Source of the DNA: an uncultured Pseudanabaenaceae cyanobacterium
GTDB taxonomy: Bacteria; Cyanobacteriota; Cyanobacteriia; PCC-9006; JAAUQQ01
DNA: 34,663 bases
NCBI GenBank assembly: GCA_938021205.1
Contig: CALIGI010000079.1
Span: 1 to 34,663 of the forward strand
Reading direction: 5' to 3'
In this document: piece by piece, positions 9,046 to 17,600 of the stretch
How positions within the stretch are numbered: position 1 is the first letter of the stretch
Layout: each line of letters starts with the position of its first letter
The notes under the pieces: generated by a model
What the model was told of the DNA's origin: nothing
Seen by the model: the letters and a program-made list of their open reading frames with translations, nothing else
Databases searched by the model: none
Position numbers and translations under genes: made by a program

Positions 9046-9891
9046 GTGCCAGAGCTACCCGAAGTCGAAACCGTCCGCCGGGGTCTGGACCCCATGACCT
9101 GTCACATCCCCATCCAAGATGGCAGCGTCCTCCTTCCTCGCACCATCGCCTTCCCGCCTGACTCCGACAATTTCATTGCAGGGCTTCAAGACTGCACGAT
9201 CAAAGCCTGGCACCGTCGGGGCAAATACCTCCTTGCCGAACTGGAAAAATCCAATCAAGCTGCGGGTTGGTGGGGCGTCCACCTGCGCATGACGGGTCAA
9301 CTCCTCTGGGTCCACCCTGATAGCGAGCTACAAAAACATACCCGTGTCCGCATTTTCTTCAAGGGCAACCAAGAACTACGCTTCGTGGACACCCGTACCT
9401 TTGGCCAAATGTGGTGGGTTCCCCCTGGTACCGAAGTCCCCACCATTGTGACGGGTCTACAAAAGCTGGGGCCAGAACCTTTTTCAAAGGATTTTTCCCT
9501 GAAATACCTGGGCGATCGCCTCAAGAAAAGTCGCCGCCCCATCAAAAATGCCCTCCTCGACCAACGCCTCATCGCTGGCATCGGTAACATCTACGCTGAC
9601 GAATCCCTCTTCCTCAGCGGTATTCTCCCCACCTGCCCCACCCATCGCATCAGCCAAGCCAAACTCGCCAAACTCCACAGCGCCATCATCCAAGTCCTCC
9701 AAGACAGCATTGGCGCAGGCGGCACCACCTTCAGCGACTTCCGCGATATCAAAGGCATCAATGGCCAATACGGCGGTCAAGCCTGGGTCTACAACCGCAC
9801 TGGAGAGGACTGCCGCGCCTGTGGAACAACGATTGAACGCATCAAACTGGGAGGGCGATCGTCTCACTTTTGCCCTCAATGCCAACACTGA
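9046..9891 (+). CDS. mutM: Formamidopyrimidine-DNA glycosylase (Fpg/MutM)
   Basis: A 281-residue bifunctional DNA glycosylase/AP lyase removing 8-oxoguanine and ring-opened purines. It starts with GTG at 9046; the next codons give PELPEVETVRRGL, and Pro2 must become the N-terminal nucleophile, which fixes the start. Other family residues: Glu3, Lys60 in HRRGKYLL, the helix-two-turn-helix region around GIGNIYADESLF, and a C-terminal zinc finger with cysteines at about 256, 259, 276 and 279 plus the DNA-contacting Arg in GGRSSHFCPQCQ. All catalytic features are intact. It follows carB by 103 nt in the same direction without an obvious terminator between, so read-through is possible. Confidence 0.98.
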   Translation: MPELPEVETVRRGLDPMTCHIPIQDGSVLLPRTIAFPPDSDNFIAGLQDCTIKAWHRRGKYLLAELEKSNQAAGWWGVHLRMTGQLLWVHPDSELQKHTRVRIFFKGNQELRFVDTRTFGQMWWVPPGTEVPTIVTGLQKLGPEPFSKDFSLKYLGDRLKKSRRPIKNALLDQRLIAGIGNIYADESLFLSGILPTCPTHRISQAKLAKLHSAIIQVLQDSIGAGGTTFSDFRDIKGINGQYGGQAWVYNRTGEDCRACGTTIERIKLGGRSSHFCPQCQH

Positions 9892-10245
9892 TCCGACCTA
9901 GAATTTAGACAGATTAAAAATCACCTTATCCTCGCTGATACGCCCCCACCCCTCTCCCCAAAACGTCGAAGATGGAACCAGTCATAGTCGAACTCAGGCT
10001 GATCCAGACAGTCCCAGGCTCAACTCATCTAGAGTCCGAGCAATTCACAGAAACAGGGTTCTTAATCCCACAAGAGTTAGAGACCCAGAATTCCACAGTC
10101 GATTAAGCGGACTTCAAAATCAATAGCGCCCAAACGCTTTCCCTGCCTTGCTCCCCTCAAAAAACTAATTCACAAGGAGAGGGGGGTGGGTAAGCCCAAA
10201 CTTCCCCACCCCCCTCTCAAAAGAATCCAACCTAAATCCAAAAAC
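9892..10245. other. Convergent intergenic region
   Basis: Between mutM (plus) and the lipoprotein gene (minus). No gene is supported; a 112-codon plus-strand frame starting at 10186 runs antisense into the lipoprotein gene and shows no family features. The only clear structure is the hairpin at 10177-10218. Confidence 0.6.
10177..10218 (-). terminator. G/C-rich hairpin, probable lipoprotein gene terminator
   Basis: A 14-bp perfect stem (10177-10190 with 10205-10218) around a 14-nt loop, built from GAGAGGGGGGTGGG and its complement. On the minus strand a TTTTTT run follows about 12 nt later. It lies 28 nt past the lipoprotein stop. The core resembles the CCCCTCTCCC hairpins at the window end, so it may be a member of the same dispersed repeat class. 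Confidence 0.6.
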
Positions 10246-11235
10246 CTAGGAAGCAGGCGTAAGCTCAGGAAGCAGCGCCGTAGCATCCCCAGCAGAACCC
10301 TCCGAAGGGGCAGCAATGGAACGAATTACTTCTACTCCATCCTCTTCCAAAACCACAACCGGTTCAGAGCCCTGGTTCTCAATTCGCTTCACCAAAACAC
10401 GCCCCCCAGACAAACGCTGGCCCGCAGTCACATAACGGCTCGTAGGCTCATTGGGAGCCTTAACGATGGCCTGATAGTTAGACCCCACCAACACCACACC
10501 AGTAACCTCCACAGCACGAGCTAGGGCTGGATCAGGAATCGGCGGACGGGCAGCCAAATCAGGCAAAGAGGCACCGCCGTTGGAACCACCGCCGTTGGAA
10601 CCACCACCGTTGGAACCACCATTGCTAGAACCACTGGCAACGCTGCTAGAACCACTAGAATCGCTACCGCTACCGCTAGAGGTCGAAGCACCACGAGAAG
10701 CAGAACCACCACTGCTACCACTCGCAGAAGAACCACGGCTCACTGCAATAGAGCCGCCACTGGAACGCCCCGTTGACCTAGCCCCAACCGCTCCACCACT
10801 ATTGCCCCCCGCCAAGGCATTACCCAGATCACTAGAAGGGCTCGTACCACGACCGGACAGAGGGAAAGAAGCCTGCACATCTTCGGGATCAGGAGGAACA
10901 GGGCGTACAGAAATCACACGCCCCGCAAAGGGATCAGACTTCCCAGAAGAAGTGCTGTTAATACGAGATTCAACAGAGGCCGAGGGAGTCAAAGAAGGCA
11001 GACTGCGAACCTTATTGTTAATCGGAGAAGTCACCAGAGCAGCATTGCCAAATGGAGTCTGTTTTACAGGTGCAGTGTCGGTGCTGCCTGAAGCAACAGT
11101 AGAAGGAGCCTCAACAACCTGACCATCAAGAGGCTGAAGACTGGTCCCTTCGTCAACAGAAGTCTCTCCGCCACCACATGCACCCAGTGCAAGGGCGAGA
11201 ACGCTTGCACAGACAATCGCAGAATAATTTTTCAT
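10246..11235 (-). CDS. Ser/Gly-rich lipoprotein, possibly PilP-like
   Basis: A 329-residue exported lipoprotein of uncertain function. The signal peptide MKNYSAIVCASVLALALGAC ends in a lipobox (LGAC), giving Cys20 as the lipidated residue. The middle, about residues 100-240, is low-complexity Ser/Gly with four GGSNG-like units encoded by 15-bp tandem repeats. The C-terminal 80 residues form a compact domain, VEVTGVVLVGSNYQAIV followed by GQRLSGGRVLVKRIENQ, in the style of the small beta domain of PilP-type pilus lipoproteins or secretin-system subunits; this likeness is by eye only. ATG at 11235 chosen because the signal peptide starts there and GGGA lies upstream; a longer frame to 11265 has no support. 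Confidence 0.7.
   Translation of the reverse strand: MKNYSAIVCASVLALALGACGGGETSVDEGTSLQPLDGQVVEAPSTVASGSTDTAPVKQTPFGNAALVTSPINNKVRSLPSLTPSASVESRINSTSSGKSDPFAGRVISVRPVPPDPEDVQASFPLSGRGTSPSSDLGNALAGGNSGGAVGARSTGRSSGGSIAVSRGSSASGSSGGSASRGASTSSGSGSDSSGSSSVASGSSNGGSNGGGSNGGGSNGGASLPDLAARPPIPDPALARAVEVTGVVLVGSNYQAIVKAPNEPTSRYVTAGQRLSGGRVLVKRIENQGSEPVVVLEEDGVEVIRSIAAPSEGSAGDATALLPELTPAS
10573..10632 (-). repeat. 15-bp tandem repeat, four copies, in the lipoprotein gene
   Basis: Units begin at 10573, 10588, 10603 and 10618. The first three are nearly identical (ACCGCCGTTGGAACC with one substitution) and the fourth has diverged. On the minus strand they encode the Gly/Ser/Asn linker, so the reading frame survives gain or loss of units. 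Confidence 0.9.
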
Positions 11236-11604
11236 TGCTGACTTCCCTACTTTTCTCCCGACCACCAGATAGCGTTGCCATGATCATTACATCCAAGAAG
11301 GATGAATTCCCACCTTGACGCGTCTTACCTAATTTAACGCTTCCAGATGGAAACCGTGTAAGCGCATAAAGTCTAGCAGGAAAATTAAAATGTTGGCTTC
11401 GTTATTACACTGACATCAATATCTGTACGAAGTTAGTATCAATTCAGAGAATGATGCTTCAACTCTGTCTCGTCACATAGGGCTAACTTCACAGCAAGCA
11501 TTGCAGCCTCAGGAAAATATCGTGACCCATTACAGCAAGAGAATCTATCCCCTCGGGACCCCCCTACCTCTACTGCAAAATTCAGCTTTATTAAAAACGC
11601 GTTC
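11236..11604. other. Intergenic stretch upstream of the lipoprotein gene
   Basis: 369 bases between two minus-strand genes, noticeably AT-richer than its surroundings. It should hold the lipoprotein promoter and the 3' end of the epimerase transcript. I see no strong hairpin, tRNA or gene; a 62-codon minus frame ending at 11439 is not supported. Confidence 0.5.
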
Positions 11605-12732
11605 CTAACGGTTGGCGGAGCGCTCAAAATAGGATTTCACTAAGGCCATGATGCGCTCCGTCGCATGCCCATCTCCGAAAGGATTAGTTGCATTAGCCAT
11701 CGCGGCATAGGCATGACGATCGCTGAGCAACTCTGCCGCTGCTGGCACCACCTTGGCGGGGTCCGTTCCGATCAACTTCGCAGTTCCTGCCATCACCGCC
11801 TCAGGACGTTCGGTGGTTTCCCGAAGTACCAACGCGGGCTTGCCTAAGCCTGGAGCCTCTTCTTGAATACCACCAGAATCAGTCATTAGTAGCGTACAGC
11901 GCTGCATTGCCCCCACAAGCTGGGGATAATCCAAAGGTTCAGTCAAGAAGGCACGGGGATGATCCCCTAGAGCTGCCTGGAGCGGCTCGCGCACCGTTGG
12001 ATTGCGATGGAGGGGCAACAACAATGCCGTCTCCGGAAACTGCTCCAAGATCTGCTGAAAGCTCGTAATAATATCTTCTAGCGGAGCCCCCCAATTTTCT
12101 CGCCGATGAACCGTCGCCAAAATTATGCGATGCGCATTCCAGTCCAAGCCGGGCACTAGGCATTCGGGTGACTTCGCCGCCACAGTCAACAAAGCATCAA
12201 TAACCGTATTACCCGTCATATGAATTTCGCCGACCAAGCCCGATCTCTCCAAGTTCTGCTTGGAGAGATCCGTTGGAGCAAAGTGCAGTTGGGCAAGCTG
12301 GGAAATCAGACGTCGATTTGCTTCTTCAGGGAAGGGATTTAGAATATTATCCGTGCGTAATCCCGCTTCTACATGACCCACTGGAATTTTTTGATAGAAA
12401 GCCGCTAGGGCTGCGGAAAAAGCAGTCGAAGTATCCCCCTGCACCAACACAATATCGGGCTGCATCCCCTGAAACAGCTCTTCTAAACCTTTAAGACTGC
12501 GACAGGTGATATCTGTCAGGGTTTGCTGGGCTTGCATGATCGCCAGATCGTGATCTTCCGACAAGCCAAACCAGTTCATCACCTGGGCGACCATTTCTCG
12601 GTGTTGTCCAGTGAGCACCACCTTGGTCTCAAAATCAGGGGATTGCTGAAACTGTTGAATCACTGGAGCCAGCTTGATCGCCTCTGGACGAGTGCCGAGG
12701 GTAATACAAACACGGATAGGAGATGAGGTCAT
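11605..12732 (-). CDS. wecB: UDP-N-acetylglucosamine 2-epimerase (non-hydrolysing)
   Basis: A 375-residue non-hydrolysing 2-epimerase interconverting UDP-GlcNAc and UDP-ManNAc, the precursor for ManNAc or ManNAcA in surface polysaccharides. Family marks: GTRPEAIKLAPVI near residues 13-25, VQGDTSTAFSAALAAF, PVGHVEAGLRTDN with NPFPEEANRRL, the TVHRRENWG active-site His/Arg region, and DSGGIQEEAPGLGKP with RETTERPEAV binding the UDP moiety. ATG at 12732; no clear Shine-Dalgarno sequence. No UDP-ManNAc dehydrogenase (wecC) is nearby. Possibly linked functionally to the glycosyltransferase at 2.7-4.0 kb. Confidence 0.97.
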   Translation of the reverse strand: MTSSPIRVCITLGTRPEAIKLAPVIQQFQQSPDFETKVVLTGQHREMVAQVMNWFGLSEDHDLAIMQAQQTLTDITCRSLKGLEELFQGMQPDIVLVQGDTSTAFSAALAAFYQKIPVGHVEAGLRTDNILNPFPEEANRRLISQLAQLHFAPTDLSKQNLERSGLVGEIHMTGNTVIDALLTVAAKSPECLVPGLDWNAHRIILATVHRRENWGAPLEDIITSFQQILEQFPETALLLPLHRNPTVREPLQAALGDHPRAFLTEPLDYPQLVGAMQRCTLLMTDSGGIQEEAPGLGKPALVLRETTERPEAVMAGTAKLIGTDPAKVVPAAAELLSDRHAYAAMANATNPFGDGHATERIMALVKSYFERSANR

Positions 12733-12850
12733 GGGATAGGAACTAGACAGGGACGAACAGCAGGACCCGAACCAAGCAGGCTGACGGCAAATCCATCCTA
12801 CATTGACTATCTCAGTTCACTCTCGGCTATCTAAACAAAGTGGCCTAATA

Positions 12851-12879
12851 TTGACGTAACACAAAGCAAGCGCTAGATC
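12851..12879 (+). promoter_or_regulatory. Possible sigma-70-type promoter, plus strand
   Basis: TTGACG (12851-12856; consensus TTGACA) and TAGATC (12874-12879; moderate -10) are separated by 17 nt. It points away from the epimerase gene and into a stretch with no protein gene that ends at a strong terminator. Confidence 0.35.
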
Positions 12880-12885
12880 GTCCTC

Positions 12886-13013
12886 CCCCAAGCCCAGACT
12901 GACTCCTGCGAAGGCGACTCATTCGCAAACAGCAGAGGCAGACAAAATTCCTCTCACAACCAATAGACAGATCCATAAAAGAAAAGGGGAGACAGTAGAC
13001 TGTCTCCCCTTTT
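12886..13013 (+). ncRNA. Candidate small RNA of about 130 nt
   Basis: Inferred from a promoter-like pair at 12851-12879 and a terminator with a T run at 13000-13014. The transcript would carry a short GCGAA/TTCGC hairpin near 12914-12932 and a single-stranded stretch before the terminator. It matches no cyanobacterial RNA family I recognise. The hairpin is equally explained as the terminator of the minus-strand gene ending at 13075, so this is a weak call. Confidence 0.25.
12982..13013 (-). terminator. 14-bp perfect bidirectional terminator
   Basis: AAAAGGGGAGACAG (12982-12995) pairs perfectly with 13000-13013 around loop TAGA; both outer flanks are A/T runs, so it works on either strand. 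It lies 61 nt past the stop of the minus-strand membrane protein gene. Confidence 0.85.
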
Positions 13014-13074
13014 TCTACACGGAGTCGATTCTAACCTCTAATGAGGTCATACGAATGAACTGAAACTAGCGAAG

Positions 13075-13452
13075 CTAGCCTTCGTCAATCTCACAAGTCA
13101 AAGGGCAGGATGCATATACAGACTGTCCAACTGAAGCCGCAGAGGCATTCAGCCAATTAAGCCAGCTCACCTCATGGGGATGAACACCTCGGAAAGTCAG
13201 AACCGCAGAGGCAACAACAACAGCCAGTAGGTGGGCACCTAGTACCACACCACTAACGACGAGTACAGCACTCATCGGTAAAACGGACTGGAGAACCATG
13301 GCAAGAAGTGATGCCACAGTCACCACCAGGATGAGCATGGGGAAGCCCACAACAATCATAAAAACGGTCAGAGCGAAAGCCCACATCAGAAAGCTCTTGA
13401 GCCACTGAAAGCGCCCTAAGGGGGGAAAAGAAGAACCGTTCATATAAGTCAT
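13075..13452 (-). CDS. Small multi-pass membrane protein, unknown
   Basis: A 125-residue hydrophobic protein that I do not recognise. A long hydrophobic stretch at about residues 20-58 (FLMWAFALTVFMIVVGFPML and on) can form two helices, and another lies at about 60-88 (VLVVSGVVLGAHLLAVVVAS). The polar C-terminus has two Cys (CPLTC) and an acidic end. The start is well supported: GGAGG lies nine bases before the ATG at 13452, one of the best ribosome binding sites in the window. Transcribed alone, with a strong terminator downstream. The upstream region holds two direct TTGCAAAG copies (13485 and 13503). Confidence 0.75.
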   Translation of the reverse strand: MTYMNGSSFPPLGRFQWLKSFLMWAFALTVFMIVVGFPMLILVVTVASLLAMVLQSVLPMSAVLVVSGVVLGAHLLAVVVASAVLTFRGVHPHEVSWLNWLNASAASVGQSVYASCPLTCEIDEG

Positions 13453-14617
13453 GGCGAACCTCCGCGTCGTAATTAAAGATTTTTTTGCAAAGCCGAGTGC
13501 CCTTGCAAAGGCCTGATTTCTCAGAAACGAGACAACCTCTCAAGATTGAGCATGCCTACGCTGGATTCTGGCTTCAGGTCTGTGCAACTCATTATATGAA
13601 TGGAAACCATACAAAATGAGAAATTGTTTATTAAAGTTTACGCTTACCAAAATTCAGGGGACCTGCAAACTGATATCACGTAGTTAAGTCTTCCCAAACA
13701 ACTGATTGAAAAGGATACTCCAGGAGTCTATAAGCACAAGTACTCGCCAGGTCCTAGTTGAGACAATTTACCCTCTCCCAACGTCAACCCAAGCGAACAA
13801 TTTTTGAGAGTTCAATCAGCTTCTACGAAGTCTAGTTGCTGCCCATTCAGCTTCGAGCCTTTATCTATTTTGAAACCGCAATGGATAGATCCCAGGCAAC
13901 TTTAGCTTGATCCCAAGCTAAAGACTAAGCCTACAAAGAGTTCTATCGTTTTACGGGGACAGCTATCTAAGGCCAAAAGACGTTAAGGAAAGGGAAACAA
14001 AGTCGTATAGGGCAATACCAAAATCCAAAAGCCCTATAAAGACAATCAACCGCAATTTATTCCATCTCTAAAATCTACAATTAACCAGAAAGCAAGACGA
14101 TTACAAATAGTTACAAAAGTACTCAACAATGCAAGGTGACTATATTCTTGCGAGAAGAAAAATTAGTTGCCCACACACTGACAAGGCATGACAGGCTTTG
14201 AATGCTAGGTTAAAACGCTGTAATTTAGCGGAAATAAACGATTCAGCAGGACTCGTGCAATGTCACGACTGGAGTTGGAAGATAGCGAAAGCCTACTCCT
14301 GACAAAGTCTGCAAGATCGCTCGCAAAAGACTGTGATGAGAATTTTTTCCCTAGAAAAGCTGATGATGGGGCAGAGAGGCCCTCTTTCATCATTCGTGGC
14401 TGCGAATGCAGCAGCGACCAAAGGATGTTGATGATCTGCTCAAGCTATATATGGCAGGCGGTGATGTGAATCATCACGGCCTAACATAGGTTGTGTGAGA
14501 ATTCAGCCAAGCGTCAAATTTGCAACCTCGACCAGCAATAAAACGCCATAATCCCGTTAATTTTGGCAGCATCACAGCTCATCCTGCTACAGCTAGATGC
14601 CTTTCTCAAACAACCTC
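13453..14617. other. Long AT-richer region without convincing genes
   Basis: 1165 bases that by eye are distinctly more AT-rich than the flanks. Two overlapping frames, 14205-14393 (minus) and 14260-14469 (plus), lack ribosome binding sites and known features. Visible structures: a 10-bp perfect stem at 13900-13909/13914-13923; inverted TATAGGGC/GCCCTATA at 14006-14013/14031-14038; and a composite hairpin at 14362-14393. A 27-codon frame from 14406 (MQQRPKDVDDLLKLYMAGGD...) looks protein-like but begins after an in-frame stop and is too short to call. It could hold regulatory RNAs, decayed genes or the 3' region of the NACHT gene. Confidence 0.5.
13900..13923. repeat. 10-bp perfect stem-loop
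   Basis: CTTTAGCTTG (13900-13909) pairs with CAAGCTAAAG (13914-13923) around loop ATCC. No T run follows on either strand, so it is unlikely to be a simple terminator. It stands alone in the gene-free region. Confidence 0.6.
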
Positions 14618-17600
14618 TTAGAACGCCAAGGTCTCATCAGCGGTATGGATTTCTTCGAGAGCAATGCGAGCTTCTCCCTCAAGGGCATCACTATAGTCAA
14701 GATGACTATCCTTCGCTGAAGGGGATGGAGCTTCTAACACTTGACGGATGGTTTCAGTCTCTTGATGCTGACCGAGGGTGTCCTGCTCCGGAGCCACCGA
14801 TGGAGCGAAACGATTGGATGGAGCCTGGGCGGATACCAGCGGCTCAGCAGCGGAAGCTTGGGTCGCGATCGCATTAGTCTCTTGAGACCAGGACGCCGTA
14901 TCTCTCGCGCCCACTGCTAGCTCTTCGGTCGGGGTATCCCCAGAGTCTTCAGTGGAACGGGTGACCACAGCGGGACTCGAAGCCGACAAAGTTTCATCGG
15001 CATAAAACAGTCTGGGATCTGTGGTGGCAGCGGGGCCTAGGGGCTCCTCTTGCTGAGCCAACTGCTTTAACACTTGGTATTCCGTTACCGAGAAGAAACC
15101 TGCTCCCTCCTGGGCTAAGGCCGTCCCTTCAGCATCCAGGTGGGCATGGGCAAAACAAGCATTAACCATTTTGCAGCCCTGAAGGTTGGCTCCAATCAGG
15201 TTGGCCCAGCGCAGATCCGCTCCATTGAGATTGGCTCCCTGAAGGTCTGCTCCCTGGAGGTTAGCGCGGGTCAGGTTACTGCCAGCGAGGTTTGCCCCTC
15301 GCAAATTAGCATTTTCTAAATTGATACCCACCAGGGCCGCTTCGCAACATTGAATGCCAGCCAGTTGGGCTTTGGCCAACATAAGGTTGCTCAGGCGAGC
15401 GGCACTGAGATGGAGCCCTGACAGATGGTGACGGTTGTAAAGCCAGAAGGCGAGGGGCGATAGCACGGCGGTGCGACCCATAAATTGGACCAAGCGGTTT
15501 GGGTTATATTCCACGCGGCTCATGGGATTGCCGCAGGGCCAAAAGGGCTGTTGGGCTTCCCTGGCAATGATGCAGAGAAGAGCGAAGACGTTGAGGCCCA
15601 CGGCTGCATCAACTTGGAGCAAACTGTAGGGATTATTTAGGGTCGCCAAATCACGATGGGCTTCTTGGGGCAAACCTTCATCTAGCCAACGACCTCGGCA
15701 GTAGTAGCGGTAAAAGTCGTAGAGACGATCGCGCAACTTAGACAAGGAAACGCCTGCGGGCTCCCGTCGAGCTTCCCGCAACAGGCGCTCCGCAATAAAG
15801 CGGATCAGCCGGGGGGAGAGCAGACCATGACTCAATAGCCCATAGAGATGGCGCGCAACATCACTATCTGTCGAGAGGACAAAGTTTTCGCCATAAACCG
15901 TTTGGCTACAGCGCGTGACGGTTTGAAGCTGAGTGGCGATCGCCTCAGCACAGTTGTAATCACCCAGAGCTGGATTCTTAAACATCACCGCCAGGTCACC
16001 CTCAGCGAGGGGGCGTTGAAGGAAGTAAAGATCGGGTAAGGGGTGAATCTGGGGGAGATCTGCCAATTGCTCCAGGGCAATTTGTCCTCGACCGCTCTTA
16101 TGTAACTTCAGAGCCAAGGACTGGATTTGGCGACGCAGGTTTCGGGGGGATCTACCAGCCAGCAAATTTGCCACCGCATCGGGGGTACGGCAGGCATGGG
16201 CCGGGCCGGTGCGGGAGAGATCGGCGATCATGCCAGGCAAAGGGTAGGCATCGGTGGCAGCGCCCATGAGCCAAAAGTTAAGCCGCTCAAAAATCTCGAA
16301 GTCCAGGGCCTGGGCAGAGAGGTTGAAGACACGATCGTCGAGGAAGCCATCTCGGTGGAGCACTGCCATCAACAGCAGAGTGAAGGGCTGGTGAGCCAAC
16401 ACCGTCATGGGGTTAGCCTGGGGTTTCGCGAGGCTCAGTTGCAGATCATGGGCCGACTGATTGTTGCGAAAGGCTCCACCGTTCTTAAGGAAGTTGAAAT
16501 AGGACTGGGCGATCGCCTTGGTCTGTAACGAAGCCCACTGGCGAAACCACTGGCGCAGGGCAGTCTGATCCATTGGCATCAGGCGTAACCGCCGATAGCC
16601 AACCTCAAGATTGAGCTCCGGATGGGCCTGAATCAACATCTCCACCGTTTCTGGCTGACTCGTGAGGAAAATTCGGTGGCGGGGACTGCCCCCTTCATTG
16701 CGGTAACGTCGCTGGAAGGCATTGAGCTGCCAGAGAAACTGGGAAACCTGGCCCTCGCCATCGGGGCCTAGGGGCAATTCATCCAGGCCATCCAGAATCA
16801 AGACAGCAGGAGGATTCTGGGCCGACAGCCAACTTTCTTGGGCAGTGAATAGACCACTGGGTAGGGCCGGTGCGAGAGTCTCTTCTAAGGTCGCTCCCAG
16901 GGTTAAGCCTCGCAGAGAGATGACGATGGGCATCCAAGTCGGGTACAGCTCCTGGGCAATGCGCACTGCAAACATTTGGCAAAAGCTGGTTTTCCCTTGG
17001 CCTGGGTCAGCCTCAACAATGGGGGTGCGATCCACTTCGCTCAGCTGTTCCGTCGCCCAGTCCAGCACATCTTCGAGCTGGGGCTTTTTCCCATTGCGCT
17101 GGGCACCATGGTCCTCGCCATAATTATGGGAATAGCTGCGGGAACCGCCCCAACTGCTGTCTTGCTCCAAGGGCTGTCCCACGGGAGGGACATATAGATC
17201 TTTGAGGCTAAAGACCTGACCTAATAGGGGTTCGCTCAAGCCCTGGAGAAGCCTAGCTCGGTATAGCTCCCGCTGGGGCTCAATGGTCAGGCTGCTGGGA
17301 TTGGCATCTTCTAAAAGCTCGTAATCCCGCTCGCTGGGATCGCTCCAGGTGGTTAGATAGCCCAAGCGCACAAACTTTTGTAACTGGGCTAGGGGGGTGG
17401 CATTTTCGGCGATCGCAGCCAGTAAATGCCCCGCCAGTCCATGCTCCAAGCGCTGGATCAAGAGCTGGGCTTCCCGCTCCTCTGCGCCATTGAAGGAGAA
17501 CCAAGCCACCATGACCTGGTGAATCTGCTTCACCAAGAGAGATTGAGCTCCCGCCGTCAGCGCCTGCTCCGCCTGGGTATCGGTTAAGCGCTGAGGCCTG

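Larger units (their letters stand above)
12733..13074. other. Intergenic stretch with candidate small RNA and terminator
   Basis: Lies between two minus-strand genes and contains the epimerase promoter region, a plausible plus-strand promoter (12851-12879) and a 14-bp terminator hairpin (12982-13013). No protein gene is supported. Confidence 0.5.

Noticed and set aside
10573..10632. Short regular repeats that might suggest a CRISPR array
   Set aside because: The 15-bp units are contiguous with no spacers and are in frame within a coding region.
10580..11122. 180-codon plus-strand frame rich in Pro/Leu/Glu
   Set aside because: It is the antisense of the Ser/Gly repeat region of the lipoprotein gene and reads as low-complexity shadow sequence.
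14205..14469. Two overlapping short frames (minus 62, plus 69 codons) in the gene-free region
   Set aside because: They occupy the same bases on opposite strands, have no ribosome binding site and no recognisable features.
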